DNA from: JAIEPM01 sp964546815 | GTDB taxonomy: Bacteria; Cyanobacteriota; Vampirovibrionia; Obscuribacterales; Obscuribacteraceae | Direction: 5' to 3' | DNA length: 64,000 nucleotides | NCBI GenBank assembly: GCA_964546815.1 | Contig: CAZJLR010000024.1 | Coordinates: 1 to 64,000 of the forward strand | Part shown: piece after piece, positions 51,635-61,077 of the stretch | How the letters are laid out: each line of letters begins with the position of its first letter | Position numbering within the stretch: the first letter of the stretch is position 1 | The notes under the pieces: generated by a model | What the model was told of the DNA's origin: nothing | The model's database searches: none | What the model saw: the letters and a program-made list of their open reading frames with translations, nothing else | Program-made: the position numbers and the translations under genes

Positions 51635-53191
51635 TCACAACTTAAGCGGTGCTCCGACAGCTTTTTCCAGGTCTGCCCATGCAGTTTGGTAAGCTGAGAC
51701 TGCATCAAAATAAGCAGACAATGTCTGTTGGTATTGCTGCTGGGCGACAATCGCTGCGGGCAAATCGCTAGAGCCAACTTGATATCCGAGTCTTGCTATT
51801 CGTGATACTTCCGCCGATGTCGGCAATAATTCGTTTTGGAAAATCGAAATGTTTTCTTTTGTGACTTCTATTTGGGTGTATGCCGTAATGACGTCGGCTG
51901 CAATTTGAGACTTTAACAAGTCTACCTGCTTTTCTGATTGACGCAAATTTGCTTTCGCCAGCAGTACTTCGCCCTGGTGTTGGTAAAGCACTGGTAATTC
52001 AGAGCTTACTGTCACAAAGACGCCATTGCCTAACCAATTGGGTTCTGCAACGAGCTGTACAGGTTGATGTTTTACAAACGTTGCAAATGTGTATCCGGAG
52101 CCGACAAATAGATCGGGCACGCGTTGTGCTTTGGCCAGGGCGACAGCCTTTTCATTAACCTGCACTTGCTGTTTTGCGCTGCGCAAATCGGGTCTTGTTT
52201 CAAACGCAGTGGCAAGTAATTGATTAAGTGCGGGCAATGTGCGTTGCGGCGATGGAACAATATCTGTTTTTTCGGTGGACAACCGGAATATGCCACAATC
52301 GTCAACATCGATTACTTCAATTTTTTCAGGTCTCTCACCGGTTAGCAAAGCAAGCGCGGCAGATGCTTGCTGCAATCTTCCTTTTGCTTGATTGCGCAGG
52401 GTGTCAAACTGCTGAACATTTAGGTTGGCTTGCATATATTCTGTGGCTGCTGCTTTGCCTGCATCTACTCGTTTTTTTGCAATCTCCGCAAGGCGAAGCC
52501 CCACTTCTCTTTGTGCCTCGACCAATGCCTGGTAGGCTTCTGATGCGGTGAGTTCGGCATAGGCGCGACGGACTCGGTTATGCACATCAAAACGAAGAGC
52601 ATCTAGCTGATTTTGGGCAAGCACATAATTGGCTTTAGCAACTTCTACTTTTTTGCTTCGCTTTGCAGCCGTTTGGAATTGTTGTGTGTACCCTATTTGT
52701 TGTGTTTGACCTGTGAAAAGATGATAAAAGGATGGACCAAAACCGAGTTGTGCTTGAAACTGCGGGTTTGGAATTGCACCGGCAATTTTTATTGCGGCAG
52801 CGGCAATTGGCAATCCTTTTCTTGAAACTGTCAGCTCTTTGTTTTCGCGCTCTGCTCTCTCGAAGCTGGCGGATAGGCTGAAATTGCGACTTGGTGCTGG
52901 GCTGTTGAGTTCGCTTTGGTTTTTGTTGGAGGGATATAGAGAAGATTCGGATTTGATTGGATCGGAATCTGCATTTTGCTGCGACATTATTTTTGAAGTA
53001 GGCTGAAAGCCTATGCCCCCAGGGGATGACGTCTTTCGGTGGGACGGATTCGCGGCGTCGTTTGGTGCATGTTCTTGGGAGAAAGCTTCTTGTTGGGTTG
53101 AGATTGATAGGACTAAAGTGATCAATAACAGCGAGCAATTTATCTTTTTCGCAGTATTAATTTCAAAACAATGTATGCTTGCACTTTTCAT
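51635..53191 (-). CDS. TolC/CzcC-family outer membrane efflux protein (third of three)
   Basis: ATG 53191 overlaps the stop of the preceding TolC gene by four bases (ATGA), which fixes the start. 518 residues. A long N-terminal signal region (hydrophobic S-L-L-L-I-T-L-V-L-S-I-S) precedes a Ser/Pro/Asn-rich spacer. Two outer-membrane efflux repeats follow, with R-R-A-Y-A-E-L-T-A in the first and I-A-D-V-I-T-A-Y in the second. The end K-A-V-G-A-P-L-K-L is shared by all three paralogues. Trimeric outer-membrane duct for the pump encoded upstream. Confidence 0.9.
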   Translation of the reverse strand: MKSASIHCFEINTAKKINCSLLLITLVLSISTQQEAFSQEHAPNDAANPSHRKTSSPGGIGFQPTSKIMSQQNADSDPIKSESSLYPSNKNQSELNSPAPSRNFSLSASFERAERENKELTVSRKGLPIAAAAIKIAGAIPNPQFQAQLGFGPSFYHLFTGQTQQIGYTQQFQTAAKRSKKVEVAKANYVLAQNQLDALRFDVHNRVRRAYAELTASEAYQALVEAQREVGLRLAEIAKKRVDAGKAAATEYMQANLNVQQFDTLRNQAKGRLQQASAALALLTGERPEKIEVIDVDDCGIFRLSTEKTDIVPSPQRTLPALNQLLATAFETRPDLRSAKQQVQVNEKAVALAKAQRVPDLFVGSGYTFATFVKHQPVQLVAEPNWLGNGVFVTVSSELPVLYQHQGEVLLAKANLRQSEKQVDLLKSQIAADVITAYTQIEVTKENISIFQNELLPTSAEVSRIARLGYQVGSSDLPAAIVAQQQYQQTLSAYFDAVSAYQTAWADLEKAVGAPLKL

Positions 53192-54786
53192 AGTTTGAGT
53201 GGCACACCGGTGGCCAACTCCAAATCTGCCCAAGCATTTTGATAGGCTGCAATCGCATCGAAATATGCCGCCCTGGTTTGTTGATATTGTTGCTGTGCAA
53301 GCAATGCAGCCGCAAGATCAATTTTGCCCAGTTCATACCCTGACCTACTAAGTTGTGCCACTTTTTCTGCTGCAGGAATGAGGTTGCGTTGATAGGTAGC
53401 AATGTTTTTTCGCGCAAGTTGAACTGATTCATATGATGTGACGATGTCGGCAGCAATCTTGGAATAAAGATATTCGTTTTGTTTTTGCTGCTGTTGCCAG
53501 ACGGCATTTGCTTGATTGATCTGGCCTTTGTATTGATTGAAAATTGGAGTTTCCTGCGAAACTGTTAGCAAATATCCCGGTTGATAAGGCACTTTTGCAA
53601 CTGGTGGATTTTGAGTCTGTGACGCTGTAACGGAATTGGCATTTGAGTTGTCCGGCCCCGCGTTTATTGATCCTGTATTTGATGCCCCGGAGCTATCCGA
53701 ACCCGAGCTGTCAGTTACCGAGCTGTTGCTTGACGGAGCGGAAGTACTGTGGTCGCTTGTTCTCGATGTATCGGGAGTTGGACTAGAGCTTGCTGCGTTT
53801 GGATTAAAATACTGCGGTTGAATTGATTTGTAACTACTGAATAGATATTGAAACCCAATAACAGGGTCTGGTATGCGCATCGTTTTTGCCAGCGTTAGTG
53901 CTTTTCTATTCGCGTATGCTTGCTGTATTGCGGCATTGAGATCTTTTCTTTGCTGCCAGGCTAGAGGCAGCAACTTTTGAAGCGGCGGCAACTCACGAGT
54001 GAAGTCTGGAGTGAGTATCGATGAGCTGCTTGATAGATCGAAAAGTCCATTGTCTTCAACGTCAATAATTTCTTGCTGTGTAGATGTTTCTCCTAAAAGC
54101 TGAGCAAGGCGTGCGGTGCCTTGCACTCGTTTGCCTCTTGCTGTGTTAAGCAAAACGCTAAACTGCATCGTTGCCAGTTTTGCTTGCATTAGTTCTGTGC
54201 CCGGAACTTTTCCTGCGTCATAGCGATTTTTAGTCAGGTCTTGCAGTTTTTGCGCGATTTCTCTTTGCTTTTTTAAAAGTTCAATTGAACTCTCTGTGGC
54301 TGCCAGATCTGCATAGGCACGACGAACTCTATTGTGGACATCAAAACGGATCGCTTCAATTTGTAAGGCGTTGAGGAAAAAGTTTGATTTGGCTACGGCA
54401 ACTTTTTTCGTTCGCTTGCCTGCGACCTGTATTTCTTCAGTAAAGCCAAATTGCTGGTTGTTGCCGGCAATAATGTATTGCCACGCTGGTCCCCATCCAT
54501 ATTCAAGATTGAAAGTTGGATTTGGTATTGCCCTGGCGATTACTATGCTTGCTTGTGCAACAGGCAGGCTGCTTGCTGCAACCAATATTTCTTTGTTATT
54601 TAGATCTGCCTGCTTAAAGCAATTTTCTAGAGACAACTGCCGTTTGATCAATTGTGAGCTTGTGTACAATTCAGCGGTGGCTGAATATGATGGCGAAGTG
54701 ATGCCGAAAATTTGTGTGCCGATAGCAAACAGCAATAGGCTTGCAGTTCGAACTGTTATTCCTGTCTTTTTTCGAATGCCAGTCAC
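53188..54786 (-). CDS. TolC/CzcC-family outer membrane efflux protein (second of three)
   Basis: 532 residues. GTG start at 54786 overlapping the previous stop (GTGA). Signal peptide at the N-terminus (T-A-S-L-L-L-F-A-I-G, cleavage near S-Y-S-A). Two efflux repeats with R-R-A-Y-A-D-L-A-A and I-A-D-I-V-T-S-Y; end A-T-G-V-P-L-K-L. Residues about 330-400 are a Ser/Thr/Asn/Asp-rich insertion absent from its two neighbours, probably in a loop at the surface side. Same operon and role as its paralogues. Confidence 0.9.
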   Translation of the reverse strand: MTGIRKKTGITVRTASLLLFAIGTQIFGITSPSYSATAELYTSSQLIKRQLSLENCFKQADLNNKEILVAASSLPVAQASIVIARAIPNPTFNLEYGWGPAWQYIIAGNNQQFGFTEEIQVAGKRTKKVAVAKSNFFLNALQIEAIRFDVHNRVRRAYADLAATESSIELLKKQREIAQKLQDLTKNRYDAGKVPGTELMQAKLATMQFSVLLNTARGKRVQGTARLAQLLGETSTQQEIIDVEDNGLFDLSSSSSILTPDFTRELPPLQKLLPLAWQQRKDLNAAIQQAYANRKALTLAKTMRIPDPVIGFQYLFSSYKSIQPQYFNPNAASSSPTPDTSRTSDHSTSAPSSNSSVTDSSGSDSSGASNTGSINAGPDNSNANSVTASQTQNPPVAKVPYQPGYLLTVSQETPIFNQYKGQINQANAVWQQQQKQNEYLYSKIAADIVTSYESVQLARKNIATYQRNLIPAAEKVAQLSRSGYELGKIDLAAALLAQQQYQQTRAAYFDAIAAYQNAWADLELATGVPLKL

Positions 54787-56219
54787 AGTTTAAGCGGCAC
54801 CCCCATGGCTTTTTCAAGGTCTGCCCAGGCATTTTGATATGCAACCACCGAATCAAAATACGACGACAGTATTTGTTGATATTGACGTTTTGCCAGTATG
54901 GCACTCGACAAAGCAGCTTTGCCAATTTGATAGCGTTTCAATGCCATTTGCGATACTTGAGCAGCCTGAGGGATGATTTCATTTTGAAATTTGATTATGT
55001 TTGCGCGGGCCACAGCCACTGCTTCATAGGCTCTAACAATGTCACATGCAATTTGAGACTTCAGTTGTTCGATTTCATCATAATCTTGATTCAAGGTTCC
55101 TTTTGCTTGAGCAATTTCGCCTTGATTTTGATAATACATAGGATGCGTCATTATAATGTTCAAATAGCAGCCCGGTGAGTTTGGCACTGGTCCGTTTGCA
55201 AGTGAATACGGCTGGTTCTTTTTGAAAGTAGTAAATTGATATCCCGAATCGAGAAATATATCTGGAATTCTTTGTGCCTTAGCCAGGCTGACCGCTTTTT
55301 GATCTGAGTTTTTTTGTTCAATTAAGACTTTCAGGTCTGCTCTATGTAAAAATGCTTCGGGAAGCAAGTCGGACAATTTTGGTAATTCATGCGAAGGTTC
55401 TGGCACTAGTTCTGTTTTCTCTGCCGAGAGTTTGAAGATGCCGTTGTCGTCAACGTCAATTATTTCTACTGCCTGTGGTGTCTCGCCTATTACAAGCGCC
55501 AGCGCTGCGGATGCCTTTTGAAGCCGTGTTTGAGCCTGGTCTCTTAAACTGTCAAATTGTGCGACGCCGAGTTCTGCGTGCAACGAGTCTGATTTTGACC
55601 CTTTTCCTGCCTGAAACCGCTTTTCGGCCGTTTGGTATAAAAGCTCGGCTGCTTTTCGTTGTGATTCAAGCAGGTTGACGTAAGCTTCAGCTGCAGCCAA
55701 TTCTGCATAAGCTCTGCGGACGCGATTGTGCACATCGAAAGCGGCGCCTGCATAAAGCTCTTGTGCAACTTTGTAATTTGCCTCAGCTACTGCAATTTGT
55801 TTGCTTCGTTTTCCTGCCGTTTGAAGCTGCTGCTGAAAGCCAAATTGCTGTGGGTTTCCTGCAATAATAATTGAATAAGCAGGACCCCATCCGTAAAACA
55901 GATTGAAGCGCGGATTTGGAATGGCTGCCGCAATTTCTATGCCGGCTTTTGCAATGGGCAAATTGTATTTCGCTGCTATGATTTCTTTGCTGTGCTGATT
56001 TGCAACTTCGAACGACTTTTCCAGGCTGAGCGACCTGAGCCCATTTTTAGCTGCAGGCACAACTGCTTGGCTGGCTGCAGCTAAAGGCTTTTCATCTTGG
56101 GCAAGCAAATTTGTTTGAGCCCCGAAAAGCAAAGATGCTGCGCTCAGCGAGGAGACTGCTAGCCTTTGTATGGTGCTATTTTGATTGCTTTTTATCATTC
56201 GAAGTCGCCGCAGAATCAT
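54783..56219 (-). CDS. TolC/CzcC-family outer membrane efflux protein (first of three)
   Basis: ATG 56219 is preferred, with AAGGA seven bases upstream; ATG 56198 and an earlier start at 56267 are also in frame. 478 residues, with a signal peptide (L-A-V-S-S-L-S-A-A-S-L-L-F-G-A, cleavage near L-L-A-Q). Two efflux repeats with R-R-A-Y-A-E-L-A-A and I-A-C-D-I-V-R-A-Y; end A-M-G-V-P-L-K-L. The start overlaps the end of the small secreted protein gene by 44 bp. Closest in layout to a plain CzcC. Confidence 0.9.
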   Translation of the reverse strand: MILRRLRMIKSNQNSTIQRLAVSSLSAASLLFGAQTNLLAQDEKPLAAASQAVVPAAKNGLRSLSLEKSFEVANQHSKEIIAAKYNLPIAKAGIEIAAAIPNPRFNLFYGWGPAYSIIIAGNPQQFGFQQQLQTAGKRSKQIAVAEANYKVAQELYAGAAFDVHNRVRRAYAELAAAEAYVNLLESQRKAAELLYQTAEKRFQAGKGSKSDSLHAELGVAQFDSLRDQAQTRLQKASAALALVIGETPQAVEIIDVDDNGIFKLSAEKTELVPEPSHELPKLSDLLPEAFLHRADLKVLIEQKNSDQKAVSLAKAQRIPDIFLDSGYQFTTFKKNQPYSLANGPVPNSPGCYLNIIMTHPMYYQNQGEIAQAKGTLNQDYDEIEQLKSQIACDIVRAYEAVAVARANIIKFQNEIIPQAAQVSQMALKRYQIGKAALSSAILAKRQYQQILSSYFDSVVAYQNAWADLEKAMGVPLKL

Positions 56220-56655
56220 ACATAGTTCCTTCAAGTTCACTCTTCGGAATTTTGTTGGGACATTCACCTGAGTTGTCTGCTGAATTATTTTGATCTGGTA
56301 CTTGGATGCGCTCCAGCTTTATGTCTGGCTGTTTTGGCGCCAGCTTTTCGTTTGTGCCTGATACTTTTGAGACTATGCCAGGATCGAGACCCTCGATTGT
56401 CTTTAATGGCATTGGAATTCCAATATTGTCGAGAACTTTAAAGAGCAGTTTGTCAGTAGATTTCTTCTTTTTTGTCTCGCATTTATCTTTGCTTACTGAA
56501 CTACCATCTGGCGTTTTGTTCTCAATTTGGAAAAACGATTCAACAGAATTATTTTGATCTTGTTTTGCGCTGCTGCCATGCTCGTCCGCAATGGCTATAT
56601 TGACTTGACAAAGGGATAAAAGCAATAGAGCAAGCAAATATGCTGGTCTGTTCAC
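56176..56655 (-). CDS. Small secreted protein in metal efflux operon
   Basis: 159 residues. GTG start immediately after the TAA of the pump gene, with AGGAG eight bases upstream. Signal peptide M-N-R-P-A-Y-L-L-A-L-L-L-L-S, cleavage near I-A-D. The mature part is hydrophilic, rich in Lys, Ser, Asn and Asp, with two Cys residues and no Met/His cluster, so it does not look like CusF. Predicted periplasmic. Position between pump and outer-membrane genes suggests an accessory role, but no family is recognised. Confidence 0.75.
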   Translation of the reverse strand: MNRPAYLLALLLLSLCQVNIAIADEHGSSAKQDQNNSVESFFQIENKTPDGSSVSKDKCETKKKKSTDKLLFKVLDNIGIPMPLKTIEGLDPGIVSKVSGTNEKLAPKQPDIKLERIQVPDQNNSADNSGECPNKIPKSELEGTMYDSAATSNDKKQSK

Positions 56656-59600
56656 TTAATCATCTCCTGCTGTAGCCTTGAGTGATGCTCCTAAAAGAGC
56701 AATTGCTCCTTGAGAGACTACCTTGTCTCCATCTTTAATACCACCGATAATTTCAATATTCTTTGTGTCGCTTACTCCTGTACTTACTTCATGCTGCTCG
56801 TATGTTCCGGGTTTGACTTCAATGAAAACAAAATCGCGGTCGCCTTTTTCGAGCACTGCCGATTTCGGAATTGAGACAACGTGCTTTTGTCCTACGTCAA
56901 CTTTCATGCGTGCAAACATGCCTGGTTTAAGATGAAAATCGGAGTTAGCCACATTTGCTCTAACAGGGAGTGTTCTGGTTTGTGCACTTATGGAGTCTCC
57001 AACCCAGATTATTTTAGCGGGAAATGATTTGCCGGGTAAACTGTCAAGCGTAACAATTGCCTGTTGTCCCTTTTTTACGTCGGCGATGTCTTTTTCAAAA
57101 ATGTCTGCAAAAAGCCACACTTCCGATAAGTCTGCCAGGGTAAAAAGCGGCTTGGTGCCGTCGTTCATGTCGCCAGGATTGATAGAACGGTCTATGACTA
57201 GCCCCGAGCGCGGTGCTCGAATCACAACGAAGGGATCTAATTTTCTTTCGGCAAGTACTTTCTTTGCTGAATTTGGTGGTGCGCCAAGCAAAGTTAGTCT
57301 TTCCTGGGCAGTTGTTAGTGTGGCGTCGAGTTTTGATTTCAATGCCACTAGATTTGCTTCGTCTTTTTCCAATTGGTTTTCCGCTGCTTGCAAATCTGCT
57401 TTTGCGGAAACCTGCTCATTCCAGAGTTTCGTTTCTCTTTCAAATGTAATGCGAGACAATTTCAATTGAACTTCTTGCTGCTTTATATCAGCGTTTGATT
57501 GCAATGAACTTTGCAGCAAATCAGATTGAACCTGCCCGATGGGGTCTGACTTTATTACAGCCATGATGTCACCTTCGTGCACCATTTCGCCCAGCTTTGC
57601 TCGTACTTCAACGGCTCTTCCCGGCGATGGTGTAGAGACCTGATTGCTTAGCTCTGCGTTTGGGCCGACTCGACCTGTTGCATCTACTGATTTATATATG
57701 AGCCCTTCGTGCGCCGTGGCAATTTGCAGTCCTATTTCCTTTTGCTGATTTTCGTCAAGTACTACGGTGTCACTACTTGATGGTGCCAATTTCTTGGGGG
57801 GCGCGGGAACTTCTTTTGGAGAGAATGCCGTTGCAATAGAAGATACTGAGAGATTTTTTCCATCGGGACTGCTGCAGCCGCACAGTGCTGTGATACTAAT
57901 CCCGATTGCTAAAAATGGCAGGAGACCTTGTGCTAATAATGCATCAGGCTTGGGCATATCTGGGTCCTTTTTCTTGTCTCTTTCGACAACTGAGTAAATC
58001 ACAGGCAAAACAATAAGCGTTAGAAAAGTGGCTGAGAGTAAGCCGCCAATGATTGCGATCGCAAATGGTTTTTGGCTTTGTGCTCCGATGCCGTTTGACA
58101 TGGCTGCAGGAAGCAGCCCCAACATTGCCACAGTGGCTGTCATCAAGACTGGGCGCATCCGATCTACCGCACCCTGGAAGGCCGCTTCTTTTACAGTCAA
58201 AAGTTTTTCTTTTCGCAGCAAGTTGATGTGGCTTATAAGAATTACTCCGTTTTGCACTGCCACGCCTGATAGCGCGATAAATCCAACAGCTGCCGAAATA
58301 CTAAAATAAGTGCCGGTAATGAGCAGCGCAGATATCCCGCCCAGCGCTGCCAGCGGTACTCCGCACATGATGATAAGCGCATTCTTGTAAGAGCCGAAAG
58401 CTGCAAGCAAAATTAAAAATATCAATAGGAAAGTTGCGGGAACAATTACCATGAGCCGCTGGTTTGCCTGTTGCTGAAATTCATATTGTCCTGCCCATTT
58501 GAGAGTGTAACCCTCAGGTATTTTTACGTTATCCTTTATCGCTTTCTGCGCTTCAAGAACTGCCGAGCCAAGGTCTCGTCCACGCAAATTAATCCGAACG
58601 TACATGACGCGAGAGTTAGATTCTCTGGTAATGACAGCGGCTCCGGTTGCATATTTGATGCTTCCCATCTCGCTAAGAGGCACTGATTTGATTGGACCTG
58701 GGGGATCTATCAATATATTGTCTAGCGCTTTAATGTTATTGCGATATTCCTTGGAAAAGCGAACAGACACGGGAAAGCGTTTTTCGCCATCAACGAGACG
58801 CGTGGCTATTTTTCCGCCAATTGCTGTTTCCACAACATTTTGCACATCTGAAACATTCACGCCGTAACGGCTTGCTTCGTCTCTGTCAATTTGAACCTGG
58901 TATTGAGGTTGACCGAGTTGCTGTGTGTTTGCCACATCAACGAGACCGGGAATTTTTGAAACAACCGAAGTAATCTGGTCGCCGATTCTTTGTAATTCGT
59001 CTATGTCTGGTCCGTAAATTTTTACAGCAAGCGCACCTTTTGCGCCAGCGACAGCCTCGTCAACGTTGTCCTGAATATACTGCGAAAAATAATATAGTAC
59101 ATTCGGAATCACCGATAATTTCTTGTTGAGCTCGATAATTAGCTCATGCTTGTTTTGGTGGAATTGGGGACGCCATTCTTTTGCTGGTCTCAGGTCTAGA
59201 AAAGTTTCTATATTGGAAAAAAGGTTTGGATCTGTTCCATCATCAGGGCAGCCTGTTTGTGTGGTGACATTTTTTATTTCCGGAAAACTTGAAATGATTT
59301 TGCGTATTTGTTTGGCAGTGCGCACTGATTCTTCAAGTGAAACCGAAGTAGGCAAAACTGTGCACCGAAGCCAGATATTGCCTTCGTCTAATGCCGGAAG
59401 AAACTCGGAGCCAACTGCACTACCGAGAATTCCTGCAAGACCAAGTGAGCAAAGTGCGCCAAGAATGACCATGCGAGGATGATTTAATGACCAGCGCAGT
59501 GTAGGTTTATAAAAGAAGTTTGCCAGGTGTATAACAGGGCTTTCTCTGTGTTTGAGTTTTCCTCGTGCTAGAAAAATTCCAATCAGGCTTGGTATTACAA

Positions 59601-61077
59601 ACAGGGCTGAAATCAAAGCTCCCACAAGATATAAATTCATAGTGAAGACCAGCGGTCTAAATAGTTTGCCGGCTACACCTTCAAAGGTCACGATAGGCAA
59701 GAATGCTGCCATGATGATGATGATGGCAAAGAGAATTGGCTTGCCTACTTGTTGTGCGCTTTTGAGTACTACTGCCTGTCTTTCTTCTTTAGTCGCTTCG
59801 TCTGGAAGATGGCAAAGACGTGCAAACGCATTTTCAACCATCACAACTGCGCCATCAACTATGATGCCGAAATCGACAGCCCCCAGGCTCAAAATATTAG
59901 CTGCAATGTGAAAGCTGCTTAGTAGGAAGAGACCGATACAAAGCGAGAGCGGAATTGCCATTGAAGCAATCAGTCCGCTTGTGAGGTCAAAGAGAAAAAT
60001 CACCAGCACGGTGACAACTAAAATAATGCCCTCAAATACATTGTGAAAAATCGTTTCTAAAGTATGATCAACAAGTTCTTGTCGATCGTACAGCTTTTCG
60101 AGTTTTATGCCTTCGGGCAGTGCTGCTCTAATTTCGGGCAGCTTCTTATATAAGTTTGCGACAACTCTTGAAGGATTCTCGCCACGTCGCATTAGCACGA
60201 TGCCCATAACCGCATCGTCATCATCGTGACCCGTGCTGTCTGTTTTTCCAAATTGACCGAGCCTTAGTCCGGCGCCGATATCGACTCTTGCTATGTCTTT
60301 TATGCGAATTGGTGTGCCGTCTTGTGTGCTTGAAACAACTATGCGTTCTATGTCAGCCAGATTGTTCAGCAAGCCCAAACCACGCACCACATAGGCGCGC
60401 CCGTTGTTTTCGATGTAATTGCCGCCTGCTGTTCCGTTTGAATTTTGAATTGCGTTAAAAACTTGAGTCAACGGAATTCCGTATGAAACCAATTTTTTCG
60501 AGTCAATGTTCACCTGAAATGTTTTGGTCGGTCCACCAAAACTAATAACATCAATAACACCGTGAATCTGTTTGAAAGCTCTTTCTAATTGCCAGTCTTC
60601 GATCGCTTTGCGATTCATCGGCGAGTAATATTTGGACTCAACCGTAAATCTGTAAATTTCACCTGTAGACCCTGCGTCAGGATCTAGGCTGGGCTTTGCG
60701 TCGTCTGGAATGTCTGCTTGTGCGATTCGTTCCAGTACCTGTTGGCGTGCTTGAAGAGTGGGTGTTCCGTCTTCGAAAATTACGCTGATTACAGAGAGCC
60801 CCAAAATCGAAACTGAGCGCAGTGTTAATTCACCTGGTATTGCATTTAGCTCCTTTTCCAGCGGAATGGTAATGAAACGCTCAACTTCTTCGGCGCCTTT
60901 GCCTGCAGCAATTGTAATTACTCGCACCGTAGGTGGTGCAAATTCTGGGTAAGCCTCTGTGTCGAGTGTGAAATGAGCCCATACCCCTCCGGCAAAAATA
61001 AGCACAATCAACAGTATCGACAAAAAACGATTTTTGAAGAAAAGCGCAATTAAATTTTCAAGAAGCCTATTGATCAT
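56656..61077 (-). CDS. czcA: CzcA-type RND heavy-metal pump fused to CzcB-type periplasmic adaptor
   Basis: 1473 residues in one uninterrupted frame. Residues 1-1040 are a complete HME-RND pump, the usual full length, with TM4 motif D402-F-G-I-I-V-D408-G-A-V-V-M-V-E415-N, the divalent-cation (Zn/Co/Cd) type rather than the Cu/Ag type. From Met1041 the sequence is a membrane fusion protein: hydrophobic segment 1046-1065, lipobox-like L-C-G-C (Cys1068), then barrel-sandwich, a coiled-coil hairpin about 1170-1240 (Q-A-A-E-N-Q-L-E-K-D-E-A-N-L), and beta-barrel domains. The hydrophobic segment would act as a thirteenth membrane helix, passing the adaptor to the periplasm. An internal ribosome site precedes Met1041. 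First gene of the efflux operon. Confidence 0.93.
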   Translation of the reverse strand: MINRLLENLIALFFKNRFLSILLIVLIFAGGVWAHFTLDTEAYPEFAPPTVRVITIAAGKGAEEVERFITIPLEKELNAIPGELTLRSVSILGLSVISVIFEDGTPTLQARQQVLERIAQADIPDDAKPSLDPDAGSTGEIYRFTVESKYYSPMNRKAIEDWQLERAFKQIHGVIDVISFGGPTKTFQVNIDSKKLVSYGIPLTQVFNAIQNSNGTAGGNYIENNGRAYVVRGLGLLNNLADIERIVVSSTQDGTPIRIKDIARVDIGAGLRLGQFGKTDSTGHDDDDAVMGIVLMRRGENPSRVVANLYKKLPEIRAALPEGIKLEKLYDRQELVDHTLETIFHNVFEGIILVVTVLVIFLFDLTSGLIASMAIPLSLCIGLFLLSSFHIAANILSLGAVDFGIIVDGAVVMVENAFARLCHLPDEATKEERQAVVLKSAQQVGKPILFAIIIIMAAFLPIVTFEGVAGKLFRPLVFTMNLYLVGALISALFVIPSLIGIFLARGKLKHRESPVIHLANFFYKPTLRWSLNHPRMVILGALCSLGLAGILGSAVGSEFLPALDEGNIWLRCTVLPTSVSLEESVRTAKQIRKIISSFPEIKNVTTQTGCPDDGTDPNLFSNIETFLDLRPAKEWRPQFHQNKHELIIELNKKLSVIPNVLYYFSQYIQDNVDEAVAGAKGALAVKIYGPDIDELQRIGDQITSVVSKIPGLVDVANTQQLGQPQYQVQIDRDEASRYGVNVSDVQNVVETAIGGKIATRLVDGEKRFPVSVRFSKEYRNNIKALDNILIDPPGPIKSVPLSEMGSIKYATGAAVITRESNSRVMYVRINLRGRDLGSAVLEAQKAIKDNVKIPEGYTLKWAGQYEFQQQANQRLMVIVPATFLLIFLILLAAFGSYKNALIIMCGVPLAALGGISALLITGTYFSISAAVGFIALSGVAVQNGVILISHINLLRKEKLLTVKEAAFQGAVDRMRPVLMTATVAMLGLLPAAMSNGIGAQSQKPFAIAIIGGLLSATFLTLIVLPVIYSVVERDKKKDPDMPKPDALLAQGLLPFLAIGISITALCGCSSPDGKNLSVSSIATAFSPKEVPAPPKKLAPSSSDTVVLDENQQKEIGLQIATAHEGLIYKSVDATGRVGPNAELSNQVSTPSPGRAVEVRAKLGEMVHEGDIMAVIKSDPIGQVQSDLLQSSLQSNADIKQQEVQLKLSRITFERETKLWNEQVSAKADLQAAENQLEKDEANLVALKSKLDATLTTAQERLTLLGAPPNSAKKVLAERKLDPFVVIRAPRSGLVIDRSINPGDMNDGTKPLFTLADLSEVWLFADIFEKDIADVKKGQQAIVTLDSLPGKSFPAKIIWVGDSISAQTRTLPVRANVANSDFHLKPGMFARMKVDVGQKHVVSIPKSAVLEKGDRDFVFIEVKPGTYEQHEVSTGVSDTKNIEIIGGIKDGDKVVSQGAIALLGASLKATAGDD
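57955..57969 (-). promoter_or_regulatory. Internal Shine-Dalgarno and ATG at the pump-adaptor junction
   Basis: On the minus strand AAGGA is followed after seven bases by ATG (codon 1041), in frame with the upstream pump. Translation starting here would yield a free 433-residue adaptor with an intact lipoprotein signal. It may be a relic of a separate czcB gene or a working second start. Confidence 0.55.

Noticed and set aside
56990..57469. 159-residue plus-strand ORF opposite the adaptor part of the fusion
   Set aside because: Antisense shadow of a well-supported coding region.
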